Origin: Winogradskyella sp046545555 | Lineage (GTDB): Bacteria > Bacteroidota > Bacteroidia > Flavobacteriales > Flavobacteriaceae | Reading direction: 5' to 3' | Assembly: GCF_046545555.1 (NCBI RefSeq) | Contig: NZ_JBHZTH010000002.1 | Span: 186,001-250,000, forward strand | Length of the DNA: 64,000 nucleotides | Shown: positions 1 to 8,605 of the stretch, in pieces | How positions within the stretch are numbered: the first letter of the stretch is position 1 | Layout of the letters: the number at the start of each line of letters is the position of its first letter | Position numbers and translations under genes: made by a program | Notes under the pieces: generated by a model | What the model was told of the DNA's origin: nothing | Seen by the model: only the letters and a program-made list of their open reading frames with translations | The model's database searches: none

Positions 1-730
1 AGATTTGAGAAGTGTTAAATAAAGTTTCTACAAATGGTTTTGGGTGAAAAGCGGAGTAGGTGCGGTGGCCTTCTTTTACATTACCTCTTACAACTATTTG
101 TCCGTTGTTATATTCCTTAAGTTCTGTGCTAGTTAATTTAACTTTAAAGTTATCACCTTGCATTGTTAGTAACATAATGCCTCCAGGTTTAAGTATGCGA
201 TTCAATTCTTTAAACCAATCGAAATGCATTTGCTCAGAAAGATGCGTAAATATTGAGATGCCATAAATTACATCCATAGAATCAGAATCATAAGGTAAAT
301 GCGCTTCTAATTCGTTTTTATTAAATTGTATTTTAGATAAGTTAGTTGAGCACCAATCTATTGATTTTGAATTGTAATCAGTTCCGAAAAAATTGCAATT
401 ATTACCTATGATGTCTGGCATGTGTCTAATAACACGGCCTGGACCACATCCCCAATCTAAAATATTTTTGTTATTTAGTTCTATGTGTTTTTTAAAATAT
501 TCAGAAAGCCAAATAGCCATCTTTAAGCCGCCATTATAATACTTATCATAATTTATACGAAACGACTCATACATTAAATAATCTGGAGGTAGCTTTATAG
601 TAGGATGATTCTTTTTAAAGCTAGTATTTGCTCCAGAATTCTTAAACTTTTGAAAATAAAAACGAAGCTTATCCGTGAGATATATAAGACCTAATTGGCG
701 AAGTATATTTGAGATTTTACCTTTTTTCAT
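1..730 (-). CDS. Class I SAM-dependent methyltransferase (3' end cut off by window)
   Basis: The gene starts at an ATG at 730 and reads leftwards off the window, so about 243 codons are visible with no stop. The SAM-binding loop LDWGCGPGR lies near residue 90, and an acidic residue follows in FFGTDYNSK. Further on are DVIYGISIFTHL and LKPGGIMLLTM, matching motifs II and III of the methyltransf_11/25 fold. The N-terminal 80 residues are basic and have no signal peptide. The substrate cannot be told; proteins of this shape are often found in glycan or lipid modification loci, but no such neighbours are visible here. The family call is firm and the function is open. Confidence 0.85.
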   Translation of the reverse strand, partial: MKKGKISNILRQLGLIYLTDKLRFYFQKFKNSGANTSFKKNHPTIKLPPDYLMYESFRINYDKYYNGGLKMAIWLSEYFKKHIELNNKNILDWGCGPGRVIRHMPDIIGNNCNFFGTDYNSKSIDWCSTNLSKIQFNKNELEAHLPYDSDSMDVIYGISIFTHLSEQMHFDWFKELNRILKPGGIMLLTMQGDNFKVKLTSTELKEYNNGQIVVRGNVKEGHRTYSAFHPKPFVETLFNTSQI

Positions 731-782
731 GCGTTAGTCATCATAATTGATGCAATGACGGCAAATATAATATAATGCTTAA

Positions 783-1256
783 TTAATGCAGTTCTTCTAA
801 CTGTAAATTGTAGTCGTATTGCAAATCTTCATGTAAAACGCTAATCTTTTTCTTAATGGATACTATTTGTCTCTCATACAAATTACTTAAAGTGGTATTG
901 CGATGTATTGATGGTTTAAGTTCATTAAGACATTCGCAGAAATAGAGTAGGAGTTCTACTTCTGTTGTTTTTTTTAAAGAGTAGCGACTGTATACTCTAA
1001 TCTGTCTGAGGATTTTTCTTATTGTCTTTTTCATATAGAAATAACTATCTGAGTTAATGCCTTCAAAAAGTTCATCTAATGATAGCTTTACGCTTTCTAT
1101 ATATCCATCTTCATTATGTGCTTCAAACAATAAATAAGTGAGCAGCGCTTTGTTTTCTTTTTTAAATTTCCCTAAGCGTAAGCACAATTCTAGTAAGTCT
1201 TCTTTAGGTAAATGCTTTAGTTCCTTTTTTATGGTAACGATAGATTCAATCTTCAT
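783..1256 (-). CDS. Conserved hypothetical protein, last gene of LytTR operon
   Basis: A 157-residue cytoplasmic protein with no recognised domain, charged and predicted mainly helical. Its start lies one base beyond the stop of the LytTR response regulator, so the two are almost certainly co-transcribed and translationally linked. It has no membrane segment or signal peptide. Similar small proteins follow some flavobacterial regulator genes, but I cannot name a family. It could be a modulator of the two-component pair; that is inferred only from position. Confidence 0.7.
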   Translation of the reverse strand: MKIESIVTIKKELKHLPKEDLLELCLRLGKFKKENKALLTYLLFEAHNEDGYIESVKLSLDELFEGINSDSYFYMKKTIRKILRQIRVYSRYSLKKTTEVELLLYFCECLNELKPSIHRNTTLSNLYERQIVSIKKKISVLHEDLQYDYNLQLEELH

Positions 1257-1257
1257 G

Positions 1258-1947
1258 CTACAAATTTAAAGCTTTTAAAACGGTTTGCTTATAAGTTTGT
1301 CCAATAGGAATAACATGTGTATCTACTGTAATTTGATTGCCAGAAAGATGATTCATCTTATTAAGATTAATACTGAATGATTTATGTGTTCTAAGAAAAT
1401 GATGTGGTAAGCTTTCTATCAATTTTGAAAATGTACTATGCGTTGTAATTGTTTTAGTTTCTGTATGGACTTTTACGTAATCTCCAAAGGCCTCAACATA
1501 TTGAATGTCTTTGTAAAACACTTTATGTAAGGCTTTATTTTCCTTTAAGACCATAAAGTTATCTTCGCTTTGCGAGCTCTTGTTAGTATTTAGAACCTTG
1601 CCAATAGCAGATAGGAATCTTTCGTAGGCAATTGGTTTTAATAAATAGTCAGCAGCGTTAACTTCAAAACCTTCAACTGCGTATTGCGGATATGCAGTTG
1701 TAAAAATAACCTTTGGTGGATTGTTAAGTGTTTTGTAAAAATCTAAGCCAGATTGTTTAGGCATATTAATATCTAAAAATAATACGTCTATATGAGCATT
1801 AAGTTGTAGGTATTTAAAAGCTTCAGCTGCATTATTACAAGTGGCTTTTAACTCTAGTACTTCAGTTTCTTTTACAAAATGTTGAAGCACACGTTGAGAA
1901 GATAGTTCATCGTCTATAATTAAACATGTAATTTTCTTAAGCTTCAT
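1258..1947 (-). CDS. LytTR-family response regulator
   Basis: 229 residues. The N-terminal receiver domain (about 5-120) has the acidic pocket IDDE, the phospho-acceptor D59 in FLDINMP, T83/T84 in IFTTAYP and K104 in YLLKPI. The C-terminal LytTR DNA-binding domain (about 135-229) carries HKSFSINLNKM and ends VIPIGQTYK. Its start overlaps the end of the sensor kinase gene by 11 bases, so the two form one operon and one signalling pair. LytTR regulators bind tandem direct repeats upstream of their targets; the target genes here are not evident. The start is fixed by the overlap and by MKLKKITCLIIDDE fitting the family's usual N-terminus. Confidence 0.95.
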   Translation of the reverse strand: MKLKKITCLIIDDELSSQRVLQHFVKETEVLELKATCNNAAEAFKYLQLNAHIDVLFLDINMPKQSGLDFYKTLNNPPKVIFTTAYPQYAVEGFEVNAADYLLKPIAYERFLSAIGKVLNTNKSSQSEDNFMVLKENKALHKVFYKDIQYVEAFGDYVKVHTETKTITTHSTFSKLIESLPHHFLRTHKSFSINLNKMNHLSGNQITVDTHVIPIGQTYKQTVLKALNL

Positions 1948-3001
1948 TGGTTATATTAAGTGTTACTTCAAACTGATCTTTTGATTCTTCAACTTTAAAT
2001 TTATGCTGGTTTGGGTATACTAAATCTAAGTTGTTTTTTAAGTTAATAAGACCAATACCGGAATACTTGTCTTTAATTTTATTCTGTGTATTTAAGTTGG
2101 CATTGCTAATAGAAAATTGAAATTGATTCCCCTTTTGATAAACCTTAACACGAATAGGTGTTTTTGTTTCACCAGAAATTAGACCATGTTTATAGCTATT
2201 TTCTAACAATGGTAGTAGTAGCATTGGGTAGATTTTAAATTGCTCATCTGCTACATCAATATTAAAGTCTGTAGCATTGGGTGTTTCTATGCGATGGTTT
2301 TGAAATGCAATATAGTTTTGTAATAATTTAATCTCATTTTTTAAACTAACACGTTCTGTGTCGGAATCGTAAATAACATAACGCAATATGTCTGAAAGCT
2401 GTACAATAGCATTTGTTATACCTTCTTTTTTTTCTAAAGCTAATGCGTAAACTACATTTAAAGAATTAAATAGAAAGTGTGGATTTATTTGAGATCTTAA
2501 AGCAGATAATTGGGTTTCTATTTGTTGATTTTTAAGCTTAAGTATTTTATTTTCATTAGTGTTAAAGTAAAACCAGTCTTCAGCTAATTTTAATAATGTT
2601 GTGGCTACTAAAAAAATGCTAAAAACTAAAAATATGTTAGGTTTTGATAGATAAGATATAAAAAAGTAATTAGGAAAAAGGACGTCTAAGATTGGTTGTA
2701 AAAGCCAGCTACCTAATAAAGCAGAAACCGAAAGATTGATTATAAAACAAGCAAGGTATAATTTATATTTCTCTAGTTTTAAAAACTTTGGAATATATAT
2801 GTAAAAATTAATACTAACAGGTATAGCAAGTAATACAATAAACACAATTGTGTAAATATAATCTACTGTAATTGGTGATTTACCTTTTGAAAAAATGAAT
2901 AGTAAGATTAAAAATGCCAACGACCACAGTACACTATTAAACATTAGTGGCCTATGGTAGTTAGATTTTTTTATTAATGTATTTATATTAAGGCTTTGCA
3001 T
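1937..3001 (-). CDS. LytS/YpdA-type sensor histidine kinase
   Basis: 354 residues. Four predicted membrane helices occupy about residues 20-140, with no large periplasmic sensor domain. A short coiled coil (about 150-168) leads to the His_kinase domain with phospho-accepting H175 in INPHFLFNSLN. The ATPase part has LLLPLLENSYKHG (N box) and GIGLINLKNNL (G box). This is the usual partner of a LytTR regulator, and the next gene is one, overlapping by 11 bases. The gene also overlaps the upstream lipoprotein gene by 14 bases. The signal sensed is unknown; the upstream lipoprotein could be the sensory input. Confidence 0.95.
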   Translation of the reverse strand: MQSLNINTLIKKSNYHRPLMFNSVLWSLAFLILLFIFSKGKSPITVDYIYTIVFIVLLAIPVSINFYIYIPKFLKLEKYKLYLACFIINLSVSALLGSWLLQPILDVLFPNYFFISYLSKPNIFLVFSIFLVATTLLKLAEDWFYFNTNENKILKLKNQQIETQLSALRSQINPHFLFNSLNVVYALALEKKEGITNAIVQLSDILRYVIYDSDTERVSLKNEIKLLQNYIAFQNHRIETPNATDFNIDVADEQFKIYPMLLLPLLENSYKHGLISGETKTPIRVKVYQKGNQFQFSISNANLNTQNKIKDKYSGIGLINLKNNLDLVYPNQHKFKVEESKDQFEVTLNITNEA

Positions 3002-3668
3002 TAGTTCTTGTTAACGTAAATCTATCTGATGATGTTTTTTTATTAGTGTCTTCACCCCATTTATTTTTAACATTAGATTTCATAAATTTATCTAGAAAAG
3101 CATACAATTCTTTAGAACTCGCTGTAAGTAATAAGTCTTCCTCAATTCCTATTTTTTCGTGTTTTAAACGTATTTGATTTTCATCAAATAATTGACCAAT
3201 AGGTTTCTCACTGAGCCAAGAAAATGAAACTTTTGTATCAGATTCAATATCTAGTTTGGCAACGGAATGTGTTTTTAATAAGTGCTGAGCGGCTAAGCTA
3301 TTAATCTCATCATCTTCAATTTCTAAGGGAATAAAATCTAAGAAGTACTGCTCATTTATAAGAAAAGGCATTGCAATAAATCCGGCTTCTTTTTCTTTAC
3401 TAACAAGCTTAATGTAATAGCCTTTTTTATATGTGTCTAAAAATAATAAATCTTCTTCAGAAAGCTCAACTCCTTCTTTTCTGTCTTCTTCAAATTTGTC
3501 TTTAATAGCTTCTACAGTCCACTGTCCTTTCTTATTATCTGTCCAATTTCCTAATAAAGCTTTATTAAAACTTAGACTGTCTTTAATGTAAAAAGGCTGA
3601 AGTGATTTAACTATACAGGAGCTAAATAGAAGTACTGTTAATATTAAAATGATTCCTTTAGTTTTCAT
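2988..3668 (-). CDS. Lipoprotein of unknown function, first gene of kinase operon
   Basis: 226 residues starting with a lipoprotein signal (MKTKGIILILTVLLFSSC; lipid-modified Cys about residue 18). The rest is soluble and would sit in the periplasm or on the outer membrane. No family is recognised; LLGNWTDNKKGQW resembles the start of a lipocalin-like fold, which is only a guess. Its 3' end overlaps the histidine kinase start by 14 bases, so it is made from the same message as the LytS/LytTR pair. That suggests it acts in sensing, although it could also be an unrelated passenger. Confidence 0.75.
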   Translation of the reverse strand: MKTKGIILILTVLLFSSCIVKSLQPFYIKDSLSFNKALLGNWTDNKKGQWTVEAIKDKFEEDRKEGVELSEEDLLFLDTYKKGYYIKLVSKEKEAGFIAMPFLINEQYFLDFIPLEIEDDEINSLAAQHLLKTHSVAKLDIESDTKVSFSWLSEKPIGQLFDENQIRLKHEKIGIEEDLLLTASSKELYAFLDKFMKSNVKNKWGEDTNKKTSSDRFTLTRTNAKP

Positions 3669-3772
3669 AATACGTGGTTTTAAAAGTTTTAGCTAAACTC
3701 TTCATATTTGTTGTTTGTTACAACAAATTTCGACAAACACGATTTAACTACTGCCAAACAATTTATAACAAA

Positions 3773-3802
3773 AAATAGAGAAGGCAAAAGCCTTCTCTAT
3801 TT
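3773..3802 (-). terminator. Rho-independent terminator after the 476-residue secreted protein
   Basis: A perfect 13-bp inverted repeat with loop AAAA (TTTT on the minus strand): the left arm ends AGAGAAGGC at 3785 and the right arm begins GCCTTCTCT at 3790. Read on the minus strand, the hairpin is followed by a run of T residues. It starts about 20 bases past the stop codon at 3824 and separates that gene from the lipoprotein/LytS operon. Confidence 0.85.
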
Positions 3803-3823
3803 AAACTTTATGTGATTTGTAAA

Positions 3824-5254
3824 TTAGCTTTTACAATACTCATCTACAATTTGCTTTAAGTTATCTAAGTTACTTAAATCAAATTCACCTTTTTTAATAT
3901 CTTCAGCTAAACTCTTACAGTTACTCATAAACTTAGCTAATTTTGCTGAAATTTTATCATTAGATCTACCATCAATCATAAAACCATTCTTTTGGTCAGA
4001 AAACTTTAATACATAAGTACTTTCTTCTCCTGGCTTAGATAATACCATATGTCCGTTGTTTTCATATATGATTTCATAGAAGTATGAATTATCAAAGCCT
4101 AAGTTAGAAGCATTAGACATTTTCATTAAGGCATTACCTTTTGTTTTCATGCCCATAAAGCACTTTTCAGTACCTTCATCATCAGCACAGAATTTTATAT
4201 TGTTTTTTGCCGAAAACTTTTTTGTACGTACTCTGTTCTTTTCGTTTTTATATTTTACGCTCACAAATTTCCCGAATTTATCAATAGAATTCATTTCTGC
4301 ATAATCGCTTTGCTGTTGTGCTGGATTTAGTTCTAGCTTTTCAAAAATAGCATAGATTGTTCCTTTATAAGTTTTACCACCTTCGTCTGTAACCACTCCA
4401 TTAACACCATATAAATTAATACTGTTTTCCTTTGCGACTTTAACACGTTCTTTGTGCAATTTAGCTTTCTGCGCTTTTGCTTCGCGTTGCAATTGATAAC
4501 CTCTTCCTAGCAATTCTTCAACAAATATTTGCGCAAAGGATCTTGAAAATCTGCCAGTCATCATAGTACGAGAGCCATAATCAAATTGAAATTCTTCGTC
4601 TGTGTAAGTTGTGGCATCAACACTCGTACATGTAGAACAGCCTTTAGCGGTGCCAACAGTAATACCATCTAAATCGATAACAGAATATGAGTTTTGTCCA
4701 TATGTTACACGACCTGCAATTTTAGTACCTCTTGAGCCACCAAATAAAATAGTGCCATCATCTTTAACAAACGGATCGTATTTACCCACAGTAGCTTGGC
4801 GTTCTGCCTCGTCTGCTTTGGCAGAAACAACTGCCTTGGCATATTTATCACTTAAAACTTCGCGATCTATAGCAAAAAACGCATCAACTTTTGCTAAGTC
4901 AATACCTTTGGTTGATATAAGTTCGTATTTTTCACTCAATAATTTGATGATGAGTTTAGTTACACTAAAAGATGTCATTAAAACCTCGTAAGGCACTTCT
5001 GTTTTTTTTCCTTCTGCAGAGGTCAACTCTAACCATTGAAATCCCTCAAGATTAGAAGCAGACATACCTTTAAACTCGACATCAAAGGCTTTTTCACCTT
5101 TTAAAGTAGAGAACTTATACATATTTCTTATGTCGTCATTGACTTTAGCAACTTCTATTTTGTCGAAAGTAACGATGCCTTTTTTTACTTTAATTTTTTG
5201 CCCGAAGTTTAATAACGGTGAGGTGATTAAAAGGAGTAGAATAATTTTTTTCAT
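3824..5254 (-). CDS. Secreted protein of unknown function
   Basis: 476 residues with a clear signal peptide (MKKIILLLLITSPLLNFGQ). The mature part has no recognised domain. A short segment near residues 190-225 holds a CSTC pair close to a GRVTYGQNS stretch, and there are later cysteines in FCADDEGTEKCF. A charged, probably helical region lies near 255-275. It is transcribed alone, ending in the strong hairpin at 3773-3802. The exported location is confident; function is unknown. Confidence 0.75.
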   Translation of the reverse strand: MKKIILLLLITSPLLNFGQKIKVKKGIVTFDKIEVAKVNDDIRNMYKFSTLKGEKAFDVEFKGMSASNLEGFQWLELTSAEGKKTEVPYEVLMTSFSVTKLIIKLLSEKYELISTKGIDLAKVDAFFAIDREVLSDKYAKAVVSAKADEAERQATVGKYDPFVKDDGTILFGGSRGTKIAGRVTYGQNSYSVIDLDGITVGTAKGCSTCTSVDATTYTDEEFQFDYGSRTMMTGRFSRSFAQIFVEELLGRGYQLQREAKAQKAKLHKERVKVAKENSINLYGVNGVVTDEGGKTYKGTIYAIFEKLELNPAQQQSDYAEMNSIDKFGKFVSVKYKNEKNRVRTKKFSAKNNIKFCADDEGTEKCFMGMKTKGNALMKMSNASNLGFDNSYFYEIIYENNGHMVLSKPGEESTYVLKFSDQKNGFMIDGRSNDKISAKLAKFMSNCKSLAEDIKKGEFDLSNLDNLKQIVDEYCKS

Positions 5255-5365
5255 TATTAAGATTTTGATTAATGAACTTGCTTTAATAGTGTTTACAGCA
5301 AATTAGAAGACAAACATACAATAATTGTCAGAGGTATTATATATTGATGTTTTACTTAATGGTTG

Positions 5366-6265
5366 CTAGTCAAAAAGTTTAATAGTTGTATTCTCATCTT
5401 CTGGTTTTATCTCAATTAATAATTTTCTGAATCCTAAGCTACTGACCTTATAAACTTTAGTTCCAATGGTCCAGTTCTCTTTGCGAGATGTGTTTGGCAT
5501 CATAGGAAAACCGTATCCAAATTTAGAACCATCTGGTTTTGGTCCAACAACTTCAAAATGATTGCGATTACCCGAGTTGTTTTTGATTTTAAAATTAATA
5601 TAAATAGCTTCTGGATTTTTAACTTTTGTACTATTATTTAAGGAAGAAATATGTCCTCTTTTTTTAGTTTTTGCTTCAAATTTTTTTGGTTCATTTATAT
5701 AAATGAGTTTACCATCATTAGAAACATCTGCCCAAAGTAAATCGGTTGGGTTGACGATTACTTTTCCCCAGCTCCAAAGATTTACGTATACCTTTTCTGC
5801 TATAATTTTTGAAGCATCAATTGTTGCCAATTCTGATCCTAATCTCAACTCCTTGGTTTTACCCTCAATACTTATATTGCCAATTGGTGCATTAACTCTC
5901 AGTTCCTCATTATCTATATTAATTATTTTGGTGGTATCGTGTGTACCAGATTCTATTCGTTTTAAGTTGGGCGCACCAATACTAATGACAGTTTTTTGTG
6001 ATGGAGATATCCATTCTTTTTGATTTAAGTGCAAAACACCATCAATAACTTCGGTATTTATTAAATCAAAAAGATTAGAGTCTGTTGTTATTTGCATGCC
6101 TTCTTTTGCTGCTTGGTCTATAGTTGTTTTAGCATAGAAATTAATTTTTATATGTTCTACACCATCAACATTAAAGTTTCTTGTTTCAATGGACTTATTT
6201 CCTTTTATCTGTGCTGTTCCTATCATTCCGATAAGTAATAGCATAAGTGTTATCTTTATTTTCAT
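5366..6265 (-). CDS. GIN-domain (DUF2807-like) exported protein
   Basis: 299 residues with a signal peptide (MKIKITLMLLLIGMIGTAQ). Residues about 28-210 match the pattern of the head-GIN (DUF2807) fold: a VDGVEHIKINFYAKTTI start, an EVIDGVLHL strand and repeated short strands with GAPNLKRIESG and LRLGSELATIDAS, as in a right-handed beta-helix. This fold is common in Bacteroidetes exported proteins and its role is unclear. The start is 9 bases after the stop of the 161-residue gene upstream, so the two are probably co-transcribed. Confidence 0.7.
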   Translation of the reverse strand: MKIKITLMLLLIGMIGTAQIKGNKSIETRNFNVDGVEHIKINFYAKTTIDQAAKEGMQITTDSNLFDLINTEVIDGVLHLNQKEWISPSQKTVISIGAPNLKRIESGTHDTTKIINIDNEELRVNAPIGNISIEGKTKELRLGSELATIDASKIIAEKVYVNLWSWGKVIVNPTDLLWADVSNDGKLIYINEPKKFEAKTKKRGHISSLNNSTKVKNPEAIYINFKIKNNSGNRNHFEVVGPKPDGSKFGYGFPMMPNTSRKENWTIGTKVYKVSSLGFRKLLIEIKPEDENTTIKLFD

Positions 6266-6274
6266 AGTTTTATA

Positions 6275-6760
6275 TTAAAGTTTAGTAAACTCATAAGTGT
6301 TTCTTACAAAACGCTCATTAGAACCTGTAATTTGTACTTCTTTAGTTTCTTTATAGATCTTATTGTTAAATTGACGTGTGATATACATAGTGGCTTTTTT
6401 CCCATTATCTTTTCCTTTATAGCTCGTAACAACAGTTCTTGTACCATTTTCTAAAGTGTTTTGCTCTACTTTTTCATTTCCGTAATAAGTACCATTCTTT
6501 TTAATCTTTACTGAAGACTTATTATTTTTATTAGGCTCGTAGGTAAATTGAACATTATATATAATTTTTTCTCCTTCAATTTTAACCTGCATTGTCGTTT
6601 CAACATGAGATAGTTTTCCAGATTGATAATCTTTATAGGTTAGTGTTCCTGTCCAACTTGTATTATTAAAATCTTCAAAGTCGGTTAATTTTATAGTGTC
6701 TTGTGCATTAAGCGTTAATACTAAAAGAAAAAGACTAATTGTGTTTAATAGAGTTTTCAT
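6275..6760 (-). CDS. Small exported protein of unknown function
   Basis: 161 residues with a signal peptide (MKTLLNTISLFLLVLTLNAQ). The mature protein is rich in Lys, Thr and beta-forming residues (WTGTLTYKDY, TMQVKIEGEKIIYNVQF, TRTVVTSYKGK), compatible with a small beta-barrel, but no family is recognised. It lies 9 bases upstream of the GIN-domain gene and probably shares its transcript. Confidence 0.7.
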   Translation of the reverse strand: MKTLLNTISLFLLVLTLNAQDTIKLTDFEDFNNTSWTGTLTYKDYQSGKLSHVETTMQVKIEGEKIIYNVQFTYEPNKNNKSSVKIKKNGTYYGNEKVEQNTLENGTRTVVTSYKGKDNGKKATMYITRQFNNKIYKETKEVQITGSNERFVRNTYEFTKL

Positions 6761-6807
6761 AATTTTTGTGATTTTGTTTCTGCAGAGTTTGAGAAATTGG
6801 TTAATAA

Positions 6808-7302
6808 TTATTTTATTTTTTTACTGATGAGATAATCTAATCCGAAACGGCCAGAGCCTAAAAAAAGAGTATATATTGCTACCCATAAAAATCCTAATGC
6901 AGGTAACATGCTCCAAAGTCCTTGGTCCCATTTTTGTAGAAATATGGCAACCAGCATCGTGCACATTATTAGAAAAGATGCAATACGTGTTTTTAATCCT
7001 AAAAGAAGAAACAAGCCACCTACTGCTTCACTAAACGCTCCCATCCACGCAAAGAATACAGGTGCAATTGCAAATACGCTTCCGTATGCAGCAACATCTT
7101 CTGGGAACCAGGCTGCTACTTCAAATAAGTTTAGGTTCTGGCTATCGGCTGTCCAGGGCATTCCAAATTTATCGGCTCCAAACATTGCTGTTAACCATAA
7201 TCCGCAAGATACTCTTGGGATTGCAAAGACTAAATCTATAAACCAGTGGCTCTGTGTAACTGGTGTAATTAAAAATTTAAATATTGATTTTAATTGTGTC
7301 AT
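6808..7302 (-). CDS. DoxX-family membrane protein
   Basis: About 164 residues with four predicted membrane helices. RVSCGLWLTAMFGADKFGMPW, the SVFAIAPVFFAWMGAFSEAVGGLFLLLG segment and the final GLDYLISKKI are typical of DoxX/SURF4-like proteins. I start at the ATG at 7302 (MTQLKSIFKF); an upstream in-frame TTG at 7329 adds only nine poor residues. Members are linked to redox or quinone metabolism, but the reaction is not settled. The gene lies just downstream of an AraC-type regulator on the same strand, with a repeat-rich gap between them. Confidence 0.85.
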   Translation of the reverse strand: MTQLKSIFKFLITPVTQSHWFIDLVFAIPRVSCGLWLTAMFGADKFGMPWTADSQNLNLFEVAAWFPEDVAAYGSVFAIAPVFFAWMGAFSEAVGGLFLLLGLKTRIASFLIMCTMLVAIFLQKWDQGLWSMLPALGFLWVAIYTLFLGSGRFGLDYLISKKIK

Positions 7303-7337
7303 AACAAATGGTATTAGTTGTTGGCACAAATTTCATA

Positions 7338-7399
7338 TTTAAGTCTTGTTTAGACGACTTAAACTGTACTAGAAGGACCCAAATACGATTTGAGTCGTC
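7338..7399. promoter_or_regulatory. Three copies of an 11-bp motif between AraC gene and doxX gene
   Basis: TTTAAGTCTTG (7338-7348, plus), TTTAAGTCGTC (7353-7363, minus) and TTTGAGTCGTC (7389-7399, plus) occur in the gap ahead of the DoxX gene; the last abuts the AraC gene's stop codon. The first and second copies form an 8-bp stem, and the second and third an 11-bp stem with one G-T pair, so the two foldings exclude each other. They may be operator sites for the neighbouring AraC regulator or an attenuator/terminator; sequence alone cannot decide. Confidence 0.45.
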
Positions 7400-8572
7400 T
7401 TAATTTAATTTGGTTTTTAAATATTCGGTAGGTGAGTAGTTGGTCAGCTTTTTAAAAACACGATTAAATGTAGCTTTACTATTAAAACCACATTCTTGAG
7501 CGATACCTAGCAATGAAAGTTGTTCATGTTTATTTTCTTTTAGCATGGCCTTAAAAGCGCTGACGCGATAAGAATTTACAAAGTCATTGAAGTTTTTATT
7601 GAATCCAGAGTTTATAGTTTCTGAGAGTTGCCCTCTAGTCATATTTGCTAATAATGCCAAATCCGATAAGTTAAGTTCTGGATTTAAATAAGCCTTATCG
7701 TTTTCCATAAGGTGTTTTACAGTAGAAATATCTGTATCAGAGATTGACTTTTCTTCAAAATTATTGGCATCTTCTGGTATACTAATAGTTTTAGGTGTAA
7801 ATGTAAAATCTAATTTATTAAGTTTGGTTGTGTCAGTAAAATAGCCTTTGACACCAACATATAATGTTACAATTGCCATAAATAAATTTAACCACCAGCG
7901 TTGTTGGTAGCCAAGATCTATAAAGCGAGATCCTATAATATCTTGAATAGTCCCGTATAAAAATGCAAGCGTAAATAGTATTAAAAAACTTAAAATCCAA
8001 TTAAGTTCTAATTTATAAGTATTAGAAAAATATTGTATAATTTTCTTTCTATAGTTATAAAATAACTGAAATGTAAACGCTAAATAAATTAGCATAAAAG
8101 GTGATTCTATATAGCTCATTATAGATTGCACATAGGCTTCATCTAATTCAATCTTTAAATAACCATTTTGTGTTTCATTAAATCCGTCTTGCAAAGCATC
8201 GTAGGTATATATCGTAAAACGATAGAGAAGTACTGTAAAGGCTAAAGCAAAATGCAACCAATACATTTTTTTAAATCTAAAATTTGATGTTGTAACAGAT
8301 TTAATATATAGGTAGATCATTGGTGCCAAGGCTATTCCTATATTAATAAGAAAATAATTAATTTTTGTTGTTCTAAATTCGTTGTACCATCCCATAAAAC
8401 CAACGGTATAACAAATTTGAGAATAACAGGTAAGTAATAAAATAAGACCTAAAAATAAATCTGAAATATTACGTTTTTTTAAATAGCGCAGAAGTAATAG
8501 CGCAACAAAAATTAGTCCCTGTAGAACAAGGATTAATAAGGGTAAACTCCAACGATTAAAATCTGGAAACAT
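7400..8572 (-). CDS. Membrane-bound AraC-family transcriptional regulator
   Basis: 390 residues. About seven predicted membrane helices fill residues 10-245 (for example LPLLILVLQGLIFVALLLL, then IALAPMIYLYIKS). A linker follows, and then an AraC-type double helix-turn-helix (about 285-390) with LALLANMTRGQLSETINSGF and LGIAQECGFNSKATFNRVFK ending SPTEYLK. This 7TM-AraC layout is widespread in Bacteroidetes. It lies just upstream of the DoxX gene on the same strand, so DoxX is the obvious candidate target. The ligand is unknown. Confidence 0.9.
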   Translation of the reverse strand: MFPDFNRWSLPLLILVLQGLIFVALLLLRYLKKRNISDLFLGLILLLTCYSQICYTVGFMGWYNEFRTTKINYFLINIGIALAPMIYLYIKSVTTSNFRFKKMYWLHFALAFTVLLYRFTIYTYDALQDGFNETQNGYLKIELDEAYVQSIMSYIESPFMLIYLAFTFQLFYNYRKKIIQYFSNTYKLELNWILSFLILFTLAFLYGTIQDIIGSRFIDLGYQQRWWLNLFMAIVTLYVGVKGYFTDTTKLNKLDFTFTPKTISIPEDANNFEEKSISDTDISTVKHLMENDKAYLNPELNLSDLALLANMTRGQLSETINSGFNKNFNDFVNSYRVSAFKAMLKENKHEQLSLLGIAQECGFNSKATFNRVFKKLTNYSPTEYLKTKLN

Positions 8573-8605
8573 TGAATCTAGGTTAAAAACCTAAATTTAT
8601 AGGAT

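Noticed and set aside
4611..4991. Plus-strand reading frame of 126 codons
   Set aside because: It is antisense to the 476-residue secreted protein, has low-complexity sequence and no start context or family.
5703..6023. Plus-strand reading frame of 106 codons
   Set aside because: It is antisense to the GIN-domain gene, with hydrophobic, beta-reversed composition typical of shadow frames.
7303..7329. TTG start extending the DoxX protein by nine residues
   Set aside because: The extension MCQQLIPFV is not typical of the family and the ATG at 7302 gives the normal N-terminus.
6908..7342. Plus-strand reading frame of 144 codons
   Set aside because: It is antisense to the DoxX gene and has no recognisable protein features.
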